This document shows, in pieces, positions 44,346-56,557 of a DNA stretch of 64,000 bases. The position numbers were made by a program, and so were the translations under genes. Source of the stretch: Linum tenue (Eukaryota; Streptophyta; Magnoliopsida; Malpighiales; Linaceae). Each line of letters opens with the position of its first letter. Position 1 is the first letter of the stretch. Below the pieces are notes generated by a model. That model saw only the letters and a program-made list of their open reading frames with translations, searched no databases and was not told the DNA's origin. The stretch spans positions 16,554,001 through 16,618,000 of the forward strand of contig CAMGYJ010000011.1 of NCBI GenBank assembly GCA_946122785.1, in the 5' to 3' direction.

Positions 44346-46758
44346 AATACTTCACCTGGATCTATTCGGACCTACCAATGTGGTAAGCTATGGAGGTAAG
44401 TGTTATACTTTCATAATTGTGGATGACTATTCTTGTTTCACTTGGATAATGTTTCTAGCTAGCAAAAGTGAAGCTTTTCAAAAATTTGGTCTCTTACTAG
44501 GAAATTGGAGAATGAAAAACAATCTAAAGTTGCTAGCATTAGAAGTGATCATGGTGGAGAATTTATCTCAGAAGATTTTGAACTCTTCTACAATAAGCTA
44601 GGAATAATTAATAATTTTTCTGCTTCTAGAACTCCGCAACAAAATAGAGTTGTGGAAAGGAAAAATCGACCTTGATTGATATAGCTCCAACAATGTTCCA
44701 TGACTATGGTTTACCAAAGTACTTCTGGGCAGAAGCCATAAATACTGCTTGCTATATTACTAATCGAACATTGATCATATCTGGAATTAAGAAAACTCTT
44801 TATGAGATTTGGAAAGGAAGAAAACCCAATCTGAGTTACTTTCATCCCTTTGGTTGCAAATGCTTTGTGTTAAACATCAAAGACCATCTTGGCAAGTTTG
44901 ATGCCAAATCCGATGAATGTGTGTTCTTGGGATATTCCTTGACTAGCAAGGCATATAGAGTTTTCAACAAAAGGACTCTCAAAGTGGAGGAGTCCATAAA
45001 TGTGATATTTGATGAATCTGCAAATGAGTGTGCAGATGAGATAGATGAAGATGATTTGGGACTTGGTGGAAACTATGATCAACCAAGGACACCAAACAAG
45101 GAGAAATCTGATCCTGGAACTAACATTTCCGAAGACCAAGATAAAGCAGGAAGTATCACAAACTCACGGAGCGAGCAAGAGCAAGATGAAAGGCAACCAC
45201 TTCCACACATTGTCAAACGACATCCTCCATCTTTAATGATAGGTGGGATAAATGAAGGTATGGTTACTCGTTCTAGAAAATCTGTTGTGCATACTGCCTT
45301 CGTGTCATTGATTGAACCTAAGAATGTGTTAGAGGCTTTGAATGATGAATATTGGACTGCGGCTATAAATGAAGAAATGAGTCAGTTTGAGCGAGCAAAT
45401 GTTTGAGATTTGGTTCCTAGACCACCAGATAGAATTATTATTGGAACTAAGTGGATTTACAAGAATAAGTTAGATGAAATTGGGGTGGTTACTAGAAATA
45501 GGGCTAGGTTGGTAGCTCAAGGGTATAATCAAGAAGAGGGAATAGATTTTGATGAAACCTTTGCTCCGGTCGCTAGATTATAGACTATTAGAATGCTATG
45601 TGCTTTTGCTAGCTCTAAGGGTTTTAAACTTTTTCAAATGGATGTCCAAAGTGCCTTTTTAAATGGAGACTTAAAAGAGGAAGTGTATGTAGAACAACCA
45701 CCAGGTTTTGAAGATTCTCGTTATCCTAATCATGTCTATAAATTAAAAAAATGCTCTATATGGTTTAAAACAAGCTTCACGAGCTTGGTATGAAAAGCTT
45801 AGTTCTTTTCTTCTAGGAGAAGGTTTTAAAAGGGGTTCAGTGGACAAAACTCTCTTTATAAAAAATAAAGGACAACATCTTTTGCTAGTTCAAGTATATG
45901 TTGACGACATCATATTTGGATCTTCTAGCAAAGAGTTGTGCGATTATTTTGAAACCATCATGAAAAGGATTTTCCAAATGAGTGCTATGGGAGAACTAGC
46001 ATATTTGTTGGGTTTGCAAATTAAACAAACATCTCGAGGCATTTTCATTTGTCAAACCAAGTATATTCAAAATATGTTAAAACGCTTTGAACTTGGGAAC
46101 TTAAAAATAGCCATTACTCCCATGGCTTCTACGATTAAGTTGGATAAGGATGAATCAGGTAAGTCCATTGACGAGAAATTTTATAGAGGGATGATTGGAT
46201 CATTAATGTATCTTACTGCTAGTAGACCCGATATCCAATTTAGTGAGTGTCTGTGTGCTAGGTTCTAAAGTGCTCCTAAGGAAAGTCATCTAACTGTTGT
46301 TAAGAGAATTTTTCGATACTTAGCGGGCACAATGGATCTAGGCCTTTGGTATGATCATGAGTCAAGTCTTGATCTTATTGGGTATAGACTCATATTTTGC
46401 TGGGTGCATAGTAGATCGTAAGAGTACTTCCGGGACTTGTCAATTTCTAGGGAATTCACTTGTGTCATGGTTTAGTAAAAAACAAAGCTATGTTGCTCTA
46501 TCCACACCTGAGTCTGAATACGTGGCAGCCGGTCTATGTTGCACTCAACTTTTGTGGATGAGGCATCAACTTTGTGACTATGGGTTAGAAATAAAATCCA
46601 TGCCCGTATTGTGTGACAATACGAGTGCCATTAATATGGCTAAAAATCCCGTTAAACACTCTCGTACTAAACACATAGAAATTAGGTATCATTTTATTCG
46701 AGAATTGGTTGAAGAAGGTCAAATTCAACTTGAATTTGTACCTACAACTGAACAATAG
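44346..46758 (+). pseudogene. Ty1-copia integrase, RT and RNase H (right arm)
   Basis: It continues the pol interrupted at 28042 and 42652. The integrase core follows the CACTA end (DLFGPTNVVSYGGK, IIVDDYSCFTW at about 44409-44442) and extends through SYFHPFGCKCF and FLGYSLTSKAYRVF in the 244-codon frame 44672-45406. RT blocks are FKLFQMDVQSAFLNGDLKEE (about 45622-45681) and YVDD at 45897-45908. RNase H is 46351-46758 (DRKSTSGTCQF, KKQSYVALSTPESEY, VLCDNTSAINMAKNP, TKHIEIRYHFIRE). Stops at 45404 and 45581 and several shifts prevent a full protein. Base-for-base it is nearly the same as the left-arm copy. Confidence 0.92.
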
Positions 46759-47734
46759 GATGATATTTTCACTAAACCATTAAGTGCTGATCAGTTCTTG
46801 ACCATTCGTCGAGAACTCGGACTCCTATTGTTTAGCAAACTTAAAGATTTGGGTCACCACTAACTATCTTAGTTGGGCTCTAGTTGCTAAGAGTATATGG
46901 CAAATTCCTTTTTCAACCCTCAGTTAGTCTAGGCTCTCTGGGTGGATTAACATGTTATTTTTTTGTTTAATAAACTGTTCTTAGCTTGCTCAACTTTAAT
47001 TGTTGTCCAAAGATTGGTGCCTTTAGGGCCCTCTGAATCCGCTTGGGGAAAATAGAAATCATAGCTCTAATAAGTGGCATGCCCAGTTCCCTTACTACCT
47101 TACTCCTTTGGGTTCTGTGTTTAAGTTTGGTAGAGGAAGAACTATAGAAGAAAAAGCTGCAGATGTGGGTATCTCATACTGACACTTCCCTTCCGCAATA
47201 GGAAGTCCACAACCTATAATCTTTCTCCAGAAATTTGATCCAATTCACTTCTCTTCCCTTCCATGATTTCTCTCCCACGTCTTTCCCAGTTCAACTCCAG
47301 AACCGTTCGGCTCGTCATTTGTTCCGTCGGCAGCTCGTCAATGTCGCAGGGGGAGACAAAGACAAAGATGTTGAAATAGCATTCATGTCTTCTCCTGAGT
47401 ATTCTTACTAGGAGTATCAACTATTAGGCTTAGGGGGAGATCCATAACAACTCTTTGAGCAGTCTAAGAGTCCTAGTTTACTTTACGAGTATCAGTCTAG
47501 TTGGTTGTACTGCACCCAAGTATCAAATGTTCTTTGATTTTCGTTGGTTGTACTGCATCCAAGTATCAAATGTTCTTTGATTTTCGTTGCTTTGAATAAA
47601 ATGATTCCCTGTTGTTTTTGGCTTATATATAGTTCTTTAAGCACATTATTAGGACAGGCTGCACCAAATTGTTTGTTGAAGTGTGCAGTATACAGCAACT
47701 ATATATTGGGCCATTGACAAGCTTAGAGGGAGTA
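46759..47734 (+). other. Copia post-pol region (right arm)
   Basis: There are 976 bp between RNase H and the 3' LTR without a convincing sense gene. The end, CTTAGAGGGAGTA, is the polypurine tract. Some copia lineages place an extra gene here; none is readable now. Confidence 0.7.
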
Positions 47735-48768
47735 TGTTGAGTCAAGCATATCAATGGCCGCAATCAATGAAGGAAAATGCTGCAATCTTGTAAGTAAAGG
47801 AAAGAAAATCAAAGACAGCATGAAGGAGGAGAGATTCTGGAATCCAAGAACAATAAAGGAAAGAACTTCTCAATGGCTAGCTACAGCTCAAAGATGTTGA
47901 TTTGCCACCTAGCAAATCAATACAAAGAAGGAAGGTTCTAACGGCTGAAAATTTAGAGAATAAATCAGATCAAGAAGACAGGATACAACAGTGCAGAATG
48001 AGGCTCAAATGACCAGCTCACTACAAATCAAATTAGAGGATTGAGTTCTCAATCAAATCATCACAAATAGGGAAGGAATTTGAATGACTAACGGTCATAT
48101 TCCTGCCTATAAAAGGCGACCTGAAGAACCAACAATGTCAACCTTTTCGGAGATCAACAACGCTAGCTAGACAATAGGGGATTTTGTGAGTGTAGCAAGA
48201 TTGATAGAAAAGGGGGTTTCTCAAAGGGTTCGGGGAGAACAACTTTGAGGGTTAGTGTTGGGGAAACACTGTTACGAGTTGCTGGGGAAGCAATTCGGGG
48301 TTTGGTGAGATTGAATTTGATCGATCGGGTTGAGATTGATCAAAGGGTTCTTGGGTAGATATTGTTACGACGAACTTCAACGCAAGATCATTAGTGAATC
48401 GTCAGAGATCACACAACTGTGAGTCTCCGACATTGGAGTAGTCACTATTGGGATTTATTCTGCTTTTCAGTTTCAGTTTCGTATGTGCTTCTGTGTGTGT
48501 GTTCTGTTTAGTCTGTGATTATAGGGAATTCGGTCCGAACTGAAGAGAAAGGGAGTCTAAATCGAAGTGCTAGAACGAGCTCTCACCACATGGGTTTGAT
48601 TTAATTCAGTTTTAATTTTCTGGGTTTATAAGTGTTGTGTTTGTGGTGTTCTTCCTCTGTTCTTGTCTAAAACATATACAGGGCTATCTTGTGATCAAGA
48701 ATTGACAAGGAAGGAAGTGAGTTTATTTAAAAGATAGGTATAAAGTCTCGCGCTCGACGCAACCAACA
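47735..48768 (+). repeat. Copia 3' LTR
   Basis: It is 1034 bp, TGTTGAGTC to CAACCAACA, and is followed by the CTACA duplication. Confidence 0.94.
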
Positions 48769-48773
48769 CTACA

Positions 48774-49183
48774 GATTGCGACTGAGGATGTAATCCATAA
48801 GCTTTTCTCTCATACCAGTGTTCATGTGGACATTGGCTTGGGGAATGAGAACAATATCTGTCATGTTCTTGATAGAATGAAATTTTAGGAAGTCAACAAA
48901 GAAGTGTTTGAAAAGTGTGAGAGAGCATCATGACACAATGCTTGCACGACTCAAAGGTGAATGTTGAGGATTTGAGCAACGTTATACTTGTTGGTGGTTG
49001 TTCCTACATACCAAAGATACAGAACCTTGTTAAGGCATTGTAAAAGGGAGGTACTCTACTGTGGGATGAATCTGTTGGAAGCTGCTGTCAGTGGAGCAGC
49101 ACTAGAAGGTGCAGTTGGTTCAGGAATCAACGATCCATTTGGAAGTTTGGATCTGTTAACAATCCAAGCCATCCCACTTGCCT
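48774..49183 (+). pseudogene. Hsp70-like pseudogene, C-terminal part (right arm)
   Basis: It resumes the Hsp70 frame immediately after the copia target duplication (IATEDVIHKL), with stops and shifts. Then come blocks equivalent to the ATPase domain end: EVNKEVFEKCE, a VGGCSYIPKIQ-type block in another frame, and finally CGMNLLEAAVSGAALEGAVG and GINDPFGSLDLLTIQA. The substrate-binding domain is not present. Together with 24782-25277 it is one broken gene split by 23.5 kb of mobile DNA. Confidence 0.85.
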
Positions 49184-49745
49184 AGAAGAGCTGCTCTCGC
49201 ACCCGCACAAGCAACGTAAACTACCATAATCCAGAACCTGACTTAGAGAAGACTCAGGAGGCCTTCTCATAAAAGAAAGGAACAAATAATAGCAAATAGT
49301 GTATACTGTGTTATAGCAACGATGGACTATCAAATCCAAGCAAATAGTATCCTTTTTGTTTTTAGTTTTCAATATAAAATATGAAAACATATAAAAATTA
49401 GAGACATAATTTTGGAAATTCAACAACAGTATTCTCACACGAACTATTTAAAGAATCTCACTTAAGAGATGAGATTAAACTATTACTAATAAACTAGCTT
49501 AATGTCCGACCCGTTGGTCGGAATGTCATTTTAATACAATGTATCTATGATATGTATCTAAATTTATTAAATTATTTAAAATGCTAAATTTTGTATGACA
49601 TTAACCGACATCGAAATTAGGTTTCCATTTTTTTGTCTTATAACTTTTCATCAATGATGAACACTGCAATCTGAAAGATGATATTTATAACCAAACACTT
49701 TAAACCGATTTAAGTTATTGGGTAAGTCAAGCAAGTTGTTTGAAG
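49184..49745. other. Non-coding spacer (mirror of 2867-3429)
   Basis: AT-rich; I see no gene. Confidence 0.5.
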
Positions 49746-49756
49746 TTCAATGGTTT

Positions 49757-50008
49757 GATTTTTTTTATTACCTAGGAACCTCAAACACTATGTGCCACTT
49801 CGTGGCAGGGGGTCTACTAAACCTGGGAAATACCTGCATCAGCAACATTTTCAAGGCCTACCACCCGATACTGGGGGAAGACTTTGTCTCCACAACACGC
49901 GGTGCTTCCAGAAACACCAAGTGGTGTAGCAGGGTTTGAACCTGAGACCTCAAACATCTCAAGTCTGAAAACCACACTCCCGACCAACTCGGTTGTGTTA
50001 CCTTAGGT
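49757..50008 (-). mobile_element. tRNA-derived SINE (right arm)
   Basis: Mirror of 2604-2855, with the same box structure on the minus strand. It is flanked by TTCAATGGTTT (49746-49756) and TTTAATGGTTT (50009-50019). Confidence 0.72.
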
Positions 50009-50019
50009 TTTAATGGTTT

Positions 50020-50322
50020 GATTGAGTCCAACTTGTTTGAGCCGTTTTACATTTTTTTCTAAATATATATATTCATATAAGATAATAAAAATTTAAATGA
50101 TTATAATGGAATGTACCTGGCCTATATCTATTAAAAATTTACATTCCATAAAAAAAACTACATATCTCAGTACCCATCCACCATCCTTTTCCCTCTCTCC
50201 CCCTCCCCCCTTCCAACAATCTGGCCGCTGACTTTGTGAAAACCATTTTAGCGCATGACTTTGGTCGGACCTGGTATAACTGGTGGGACAGTAGAGTTTT
50301 AACAACCTTAGTTATAACACTC
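50020..50322. other. AT-rich spacer (mirror of 2289-2592)
   Basis: No gene seen. Confidence 0.5.
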
Positions 50323-52344
50323 GTGAATAATTATTTATTTTTTTATTAAGTGGAGGCAAGAGTCAGCCTAAACGAGTCAGCCTGAATCTGCAGCAGTCTA
50401 CAGAAAGGATCAAATAAAGAGAACAAGTAGACATATTCATCTTTCCTGAAGGATTTGTTGAGGAAAGCTTACACCTATCACATCTTCCCTGATAATATGA
50501 TCCAAATCCAGCGGAGGCTCATCAAGTTCATATGTACCGAAGGGATAAACGAGACTGTGCTTCGAGAGCCAGTCCGAGGCTCTATTCCCTTCACGATACG
50601 TATGCACTAGTTGAACCACCCACCCTTGAGAAAGAGTCTTGCGAATAGATCCTAACAGAGTGGCATAAGGATGAGCATGATCTGTACGTTTTTCGATCAG
50701 ATCTAGAGCAAGGCGGGAGTCCGATTCTATAATGAGGAATTGACACCCTTTCTTCCAAGCAAGGAGCAGTCCCTGGTAGATTCCCCACAGCTCTGCCATC
50801 AATGTTGTCCCAGTTCCAAGTTTGTTGCGAAAGACACCTTTCCAATCCCCAAAGTTGTTCCGTAAGATTCCTCCTGCCGTTGCAACTCCGGAGTTCATCC
50901 AACCTGAGGATGGGGGCTTCCATCCGATGATAGCTTCATTCCTGAGCAAAGAAGGTTTGAAGTCGACCTGTAATTTAGCATTCACCCACGTCTTTGCCCA
51001 CTCCCTCGCTTTGGTAGTAACATAGTTGATGAGAGAGGAGGTAGTGAACATTTTGTTCTTAAACAGATTTTCAATTCTTTTTTTTTCCATATGTACCATA
51101 GTAAGAGGCTGAAGTAGCTGGCCCAGTCTCCTATCCAGGTTCCTTGTGACTCGTCTTTGAGGTTGCATTTCAGCCAGCTTAAGTAGTCAAGGCTGAAGAA
51201 TTGTTGTTGTTGAGCGTGAGGAATGATTTTTAAACAAACTGACTTGGCAATGCTGCAGTCCCGAAGGCAGTGCTGATTAGTTTCCGGAATATCTTTGCAT
51301 TCAGGACACTTGTCACCCTCGGTCAAGTATTTGTATTTGCGCACACTGTTGGTTGTGAGCTTACTTTGAGCTGCCATCCAAATGAAGACTCTAACCCATT
51401 CTGGAACATGAAGCTTCCAGATTTTCTTCCAGAGTGATAAGTCTTGATCATCTGTTGTTAACGATAACATGTTTTAGGCCGTGCTGGCAGTGAAGCGTCC
51501 TGCCGATGTGTGGTTCCGGCGGGAGAAGATCTTCATCCAAAGAGAGGGAGTCGACCCAAACCCCCCTGATTCTGTCTGTGACATCTGGCGGGAGAAGATG
51601 TTGAAATCTGTTCACTCTCCACCCAACCTCAGAATCCCAAAGCTCCACAACCTTTTTTCTTTGCCCTTGTTTGAAATCTCGCCTATGGCTATGTCAATTA
51701 AGGGTACCTGTAGGACCCAAGCATCAAGCCAGAATTTAGTGCCTTTTCCATTTATGATGCTATTAACCTTTTTTCAACAGATTTGCTGTATTATAGAAAA
51801 TTCTCCAAGCTAGGGAACTTCCCTTGACATTCTTCAAAACTTCAAACCCTTCTCGGTGGCAGCTGTACTTATGCCTCAACAGTGTTGCCCACAAGAATTG
51901 GTCATTGGTTATTAATTTCCACCCTCCCTTGGCGAGCATGGCTTGGTTTGCCCATCTAGTAGGTCTGATCCCGGATCCTCCTTGGCTTTTCGGCTTCGTT
52001 AACGCATCCCATGATACCAGGTGGAACTTTGACTTGCCCTCCTCCTCGCCCCAGATAAATTTTCTGTTTCATTTATCAAGGGAATTGTACACAGAAGCTG
52101 GCATTGATTCGGTAAACATGGGATAAACCATAATGGAAGAAGAAACATATCTCACCAGGGTCAAGCGTGCAACCAAGGAGAGGTGTCTTGATTTCCAAGT
52201 GACGAGTTTCTTCTGAATTCTAAGAGCCAGCTCCTAATATCGGGTCTTCGAGTTTCTGCCATTCAAAGTGTTAATGCCCAGATACTTCCCTATATCATTC
52301 GTTAGGGGGATGTCAGCTCCTTATAGTTGTGAATAATTATTCAT
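50323..52344 (-). mobile_element. 5'-truncated LINE with target duplication (right arm)
   Basis: The body is 50339-52328, flanked by GTGAATAATTATTTAT (50323-50338) and GTGAATAATTATTCAT (52329-52344). These differ at one base; the left-arm pair is still perfect. Confidence 0.87.
50437..52328 (-). pseudogene. LINE ORF2 C-terminal part (right arm)
   Basis: Minus-strand order is RT end (52328 to about 51650), zinc-binding region (50982-51470; CPEC, NQHC, LRDC) and RNase H (50437-51168; 243 codons open). The RNase H keeps AELWGIYQG, ESDSRLALDL and VHTYREGNRASDW, so its acidic residues are intact here, unlike the left-arm copy. Upstream blocks are broken by shifts. Confidence 0.86.
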
Positions 52345-52395
52345 GACTTGTCTATTTGATAATGTAGTCATTTAGTTGCCTATGGTTGAAAAAAT

Positions 52396-53665
52396 GGGAT
52401 AATACCACTATAACACCCGAACTATCGATAAAATGCCACTTGTGTTCTAAGCTATTCAATATTCAGTTTCTGTCCTGAACTATGATACTTTGTGCCATTT
52501 GTATCCTGACAATTTCGTTGACCGTTATATCTAACGGTTGACTTGACGACGGTCAAAATTATGTTGACTTTTGGTGACATGGCATCCACGTGGATTGACA
52601 TGTCATTATTTTTTTCAAAATAAAAATATAATTAAAATAAGGAAATTCCAAAATTATTAAAAAAAATAAAAAACACGCCCCTCCGCCCCAGCTCTGCTCT
52701 CCCCGGTGATTACCGTCGTCGTCTTTAACCCCCATTTCGACTGCTACCATGTCGGCAACTTGTGCTTCTTGCTGTTTTCTGTGTCGGCTTCCCGGCGAAA
52801 AGAGATCCCGTCGTCTGAAATCTAACCACCTCCACCTCTAGTCTCACCGAGAGGGCGATCCATTCGTCCTAGTGGGTCCAATGAGCGACTGAAATCCGAC
52901 TCCGATGGCGACGAACACTGGAGTGGGGATGAAGCTTCGCGACGATGAGATCTTAGAATCGTGCCCTTGGTTGCTTCTCTTGGCTTGACGAAATCGCGAG
53001 GGTTTTTGGTGCTCGTGACAAATCCAAGCAAACCCGATCTATTTCCTAGTTGCATCCAACATCGCCCATCGTCTTTGTCAACACCATAACTCGGTCAAGC
53101 TCTCTGGTTACCCTTCCTCTAGCAACCGGATTTAATTAAGGAACGACGGCCAGGGAACGCAAATGACAGTCGTAGGGGCCCTTCTCATTCTCGGACTCGG
53201 CTGGGAGAGGTGAATGATGGCGGAAGACGAGAACGATGATTCCCCTCCCACGACCTTCGATTCCCCTCCCCCTGCCTTCGATTCACCTTTCCTGTACTCT
53301 CAGCTTGACCTCCCCCATCATGAATTCGACCAAGGTTAAGAATCTGGGTGTTGATGGCGACTTCCCAGAGAGGGCTCCCGGTAGAGGGTTCTACTAGACG
53401 CGGAAGGAGACGCGGAGAAGGGATTGTGATGTTTTTCTATTTTTTTATTTTTTTATTTTAATACATGAAAAAGTAAATAAAAATAATATTAAAAATTCCA
53501 CATCAGATGCCATGTCGACGCTGACTGGATTTTCTGTTAAATATTGACGGTCAAACTCGGTCAACACTAACGGAAAAATAGTTCAGGACAGAAATGAAAT
53601 ATTGAATAATTTAGGACACAAGTGGCATTTTGTCGATAGTTTGGGTGTTGTAGTGGTATTAGCCC
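52396..53665. mobile_element. MULE-like element with long TIRs and GC-rich interior
   Basis: The ends GGGATAATACCACTATAAC and the complement of GGGCTAATACCACTACAAC begin inverted repeats that stay clear for about 90 bp and are weaker to about 200 bp. Both also share a GACATGGCATC motif further in. The flanking 9-mers TGAAAAAAT and AAAAAGAAT agree at only 6 of 9, so the target duplication is doubtful. The interior (52680-53400) is much richer in GC than its surroundings and has short open frames, as expected of captured gene pieces. There is no transposase. Confidence 0.62.
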
Positions 53666-54886
53666 AAAAAGAATTGACTAACAAAAATAGAGTTTGTCTG
53701 AAAAAACATAACATAAATAGGAAACACATAATAATAATCTTTAGCTAATATTTCTTTCTTTTTCTTGAGAAACAATACACATATATCAACATCTACACCT
53801 TTAAGTATTATACACAATACAATAAAAAAATTAGTTAGAAAACAACATGATCTATCCATACTCTATGCAATGGTTATCAGCCAACATACTTAATTTTAGT
53901 TTAAGGAAAATCTTATCCACCCAACAAAAAAAATTAAATCTATCTTATGGTATCTACCTCGCTAACGCACATGACCACATCAATGCGTTAATGAAAACTT
54001 CAGCCTCACTTTCATGATTTGTCTTGTATTGCGCTTATTCCATATTAAACTACTTAAATCTTAATGATACATATGATCAATTACTCCATAAATATAAAAG
54101 ATTTAAATAAGTGAAATCATCTACAAAATTGGTATTCATAAATTGTGTTATTTTAAACTCACCCATGGGTACAATTATGTCGTATTAGCAATAGATTTAG
54201 GATTTAACATTATTCGAATTAAAACTTTCAAAGAACTTATCACTTATAGTTTGCATAACGATATCGTTGCTTTATGATAGTTCTAATAATTAATACTAAG
54301 TTAAGAATTATACATCACATCTACACATTCACTACTACAATTTAATATGCAATATTTGAATAAATTATATGTAGGGTTCAATTTTAAAATTCCCATTCAT
54401 TTATAAGATAGACGTAAATTAAATTTATTATTAAAATCAAATTCAAATAATCAAAGACCAAGGAAAGTACTTATGGGAGAGTTAGTGGGCTAGTTACAAA
54501 TAGTGGAATAGTCATATGATTTTCAGATGTTAGGTTTTGTATTTCTTTATTTAGAAAGATACAAACAATTTCTTTAGTGTAATTGGTAATGATTGTTCTC
54601 ATTTCTCTAAAAAGACCATTGTTCAAATCCTGAGACTAATGACATTTTTTCTTATAAATAAGGAATAAATGGTAATTGTAAAGACAAATTTGCCCTTCCT
54701 ACTTTACCTCTCGTGACTCGAAATTTGAAATGCTGAAAAACTGTCACCAACTCTGCTATAATATATTTGTCGATGATAATTACTTTGACATCAAACAAAC
54801 GTGGTACTTGTGACATCCGATACCTAGAATTTCCACAAATTACCAATATTTACCCTTTAATTAATCCTAACCTAACCCAAAAGCAA
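53666..54886. other. AT-rich spacer with a degenerate tRNA-like head
   Basis: No gene. At about 54575-54645 TAGTGTAATTGG and TTCAAATCCTGAG resemble A and B boxes at tRNA-like spacing, so a decayed SINE is possible. Confidence 0.4.
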
Positions 54887-55097
54887 TGATTCGGGCCCAA
54901 ATGTACACATTTTACGCCTTATTTCTTACTCGTTTAGCTTAGTATTTCATCATTCCTCGACATATTTCACGCTAGGTTGTGCTTGTTTTGATACGTTTCA
55001 GGTCCTAGCACGTGTGGAAGGGTCGAGGTCGAATTTTGGGATAATTGGAGGTCAAAAAGCGCAAAAATAGTGAAGTACACGCGTCCAAGAAACAGCC

Positions 55098-55350
55098 GCA
55101 GTTCACGGTCAGACAAGGCAGTTCACGGTCTCCTAAGACCGTGAACTGGAGCCACAAACCGTGAACATCGAGCAGTCCAGCAAGGTTTCAGAGGTTACTG
55201 ACGTCAAAGGAGTTCACTGTCTCTAAGACCGTGAACTGGGGCCATTGACCGTGAACCCAGGAGAGTGTAGCGACGCGTTTTGGACGATACTGAGCCCATG
55301 GACGCGTTTAGGTATTCACTCCCGTGAACTGGCTAACGCGTCCATGAACT
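55098..55350. repeat. Palindrome array in the solo LTR, word AGTTCACGGTCT / AGACCGTGAACT
   Basis: A 12-bp-arm hairpin lies at about 55118-55145 (AGTTCACGGTCT, CCTA, AGACCGTGAACT), followed by a second hairpin and several half-sites ACCGTGAAC. The offset is about 211-460 bp from the LTR start. Confidence 0.85.
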
Positions 55351-55471
55351 GATCACTCTCGGGAAAATATGAAAACAACAACGGGGGAGAGAGATAGAGA
55401 AGCTGGTTTTTGGAGAGTAATTCAATTCCCTCTCTAGGGTTTGCCCTAAACACCAAAAGGGGAGTTCTAGT

Positions 55472-55474
<3 letters not shown>

Positions 55475-55516
<42 letters not shown>
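55475..55516. repeat. GA microsatellite
   Basis: About 20 GA units lie in the solo LTR, at the place where the sister LTR has only a short GAGAGAGA. Confidence 0.95.
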
Positions 55517-55518
<2 letters not shown>

Positions 55519-56515
55519 CTAGAGTAATCTTGGAGCATCATTGGAGGCTTGGGTAGACAAAGACTCAAGCCTAGAAGAAGAAGAAGATATTGAGCTCAAA
55601 TTTGCAATCTCTCTCTCTCTCTCTAGAAACTCACTCTTTTCTCTTGGGTGTTGTAGATCCCTAACTAATACTTTGTAATTACTTGTTTAGATTGAATGAC
55701 TTTGTATGGGTTTACATGAATTTGAGTATTAGAGGTGGTTTCATGGTGATTGTGCTTAGTTGTGCTTTCCGAATCTTGTGTGCTTGCCTAACCTAGATTA
55801 GAGGAAAACCACACCTTTTTAGGTAGCCTTGACAAGCTTGGTTTTCTTGGGCTCTTTGTGTCTACTATCTAGGATAGAGATGAGCATCCCTCTTGACTCA
55901 AGTTTGCATCTAGGTTGGTTGTGATTAAGCCGCTCAAACTCCGGTTTGAGGAAGAGACCTAGGCAACCACTAGAGACTGAATGAGAGGATCAATCGCGTG
56001 ACAAATCGAAATCTAGTGAATCCATCCAGTGACAAATGGATCACTAGTTGCTCCTCCTAGCGGTTCCCCTAGACTTGGTGAGTGGATCGATCCTGTGACA
56101 AATCGATCGCTAGTGATTTGATTCCGTGACAAATCGATCACTAGTTGCTCACCCCCGCGGTTCACAACCACCTACACCACACGACTCCTTTCAATCCAAC
56201 GAGTCATGGTAGCTAGTTACGGGGAAGAAACTCCCGAGTGAAGCTCACTTAGTTAGAATTTTCCTTTATTTACTTTTCTTTGCTTGTTTTCATTTGTAGT
56301 TTTCTTTGTTTTACACCCAAAACCGTTTTGCTAGATAACAACTTAAGCGATTGAAGTAGGGGTACATGGAGCGGCCCGGGTTGACAATTTAAATACTTGC
56401 TCTATACTGCACCCGACTAGAGTTTAAAAACTTGGGCTCTAGTCGGGATTAATTTTTGGTGTAGTTTCGTGCGAGTCAAGCAACCGTAGGGATTCTTTCT
56501 CCCTCTCTTCATATG

Positions 56516-56543
56516 GTTATATATATATATATATATATATATA
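56516..56543. repeat. TA microsatellite
   Basis: About 14 TA units lie at the border of the truncated LTR copy. Confidence 0.93.
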
Positions 56544-56557
56544 CCAAACCTAGTAAC

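Larger units (their letters stand above)
25278..48768 (+). mobile_element. Ty1-copia retrotransposon, nearly complete but split by nested insertions (right arm)
   Basis: The two LTRs are 25278-26357 and 47735-48768, both TGTTGAGTC to CAACCAACA. A perfect 5-bp target duplication, CTACA, lies at 25273-25277 and 48769-48773. The primer binding site follows the 5' LTR and a purine tract precedes the 3' LTR. Without the nested gypsy (28048-42601 plus duplication) and CACTA (42653-44342 plus duplication) elements it would be about 7.2 kb. Gag-pol order is gag, protease, integrase, RT, RNase H, which defines copia. All coding parts carry stops or shifts. Confidence 0.95.
54887..56478 (+). mobile_element. 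Solo LTR of a gypsy element (Athila/Tat group)
   Basis: A 1592-bp block starts TGATTCGGGC and ends GCGAGTCA. It is flanked by perfect AGCAA duplications (54882-54886 and 56479-56483). Motifs shared with the LTR at 28048 include TTTCACGCTAGGTTGTG and TTTCAGGTCC near the front, a palindrome array, and the CCCGGGTTGACAAT and GAGTCA end. No internal domain remains. Confidence 0.93.

Noticed and set aside
54575..54645. tRNA gene
   Set aside because: A and B boxes are weak and no acceptor stem or cloverleaf can be drawn; at best a SINE relic.
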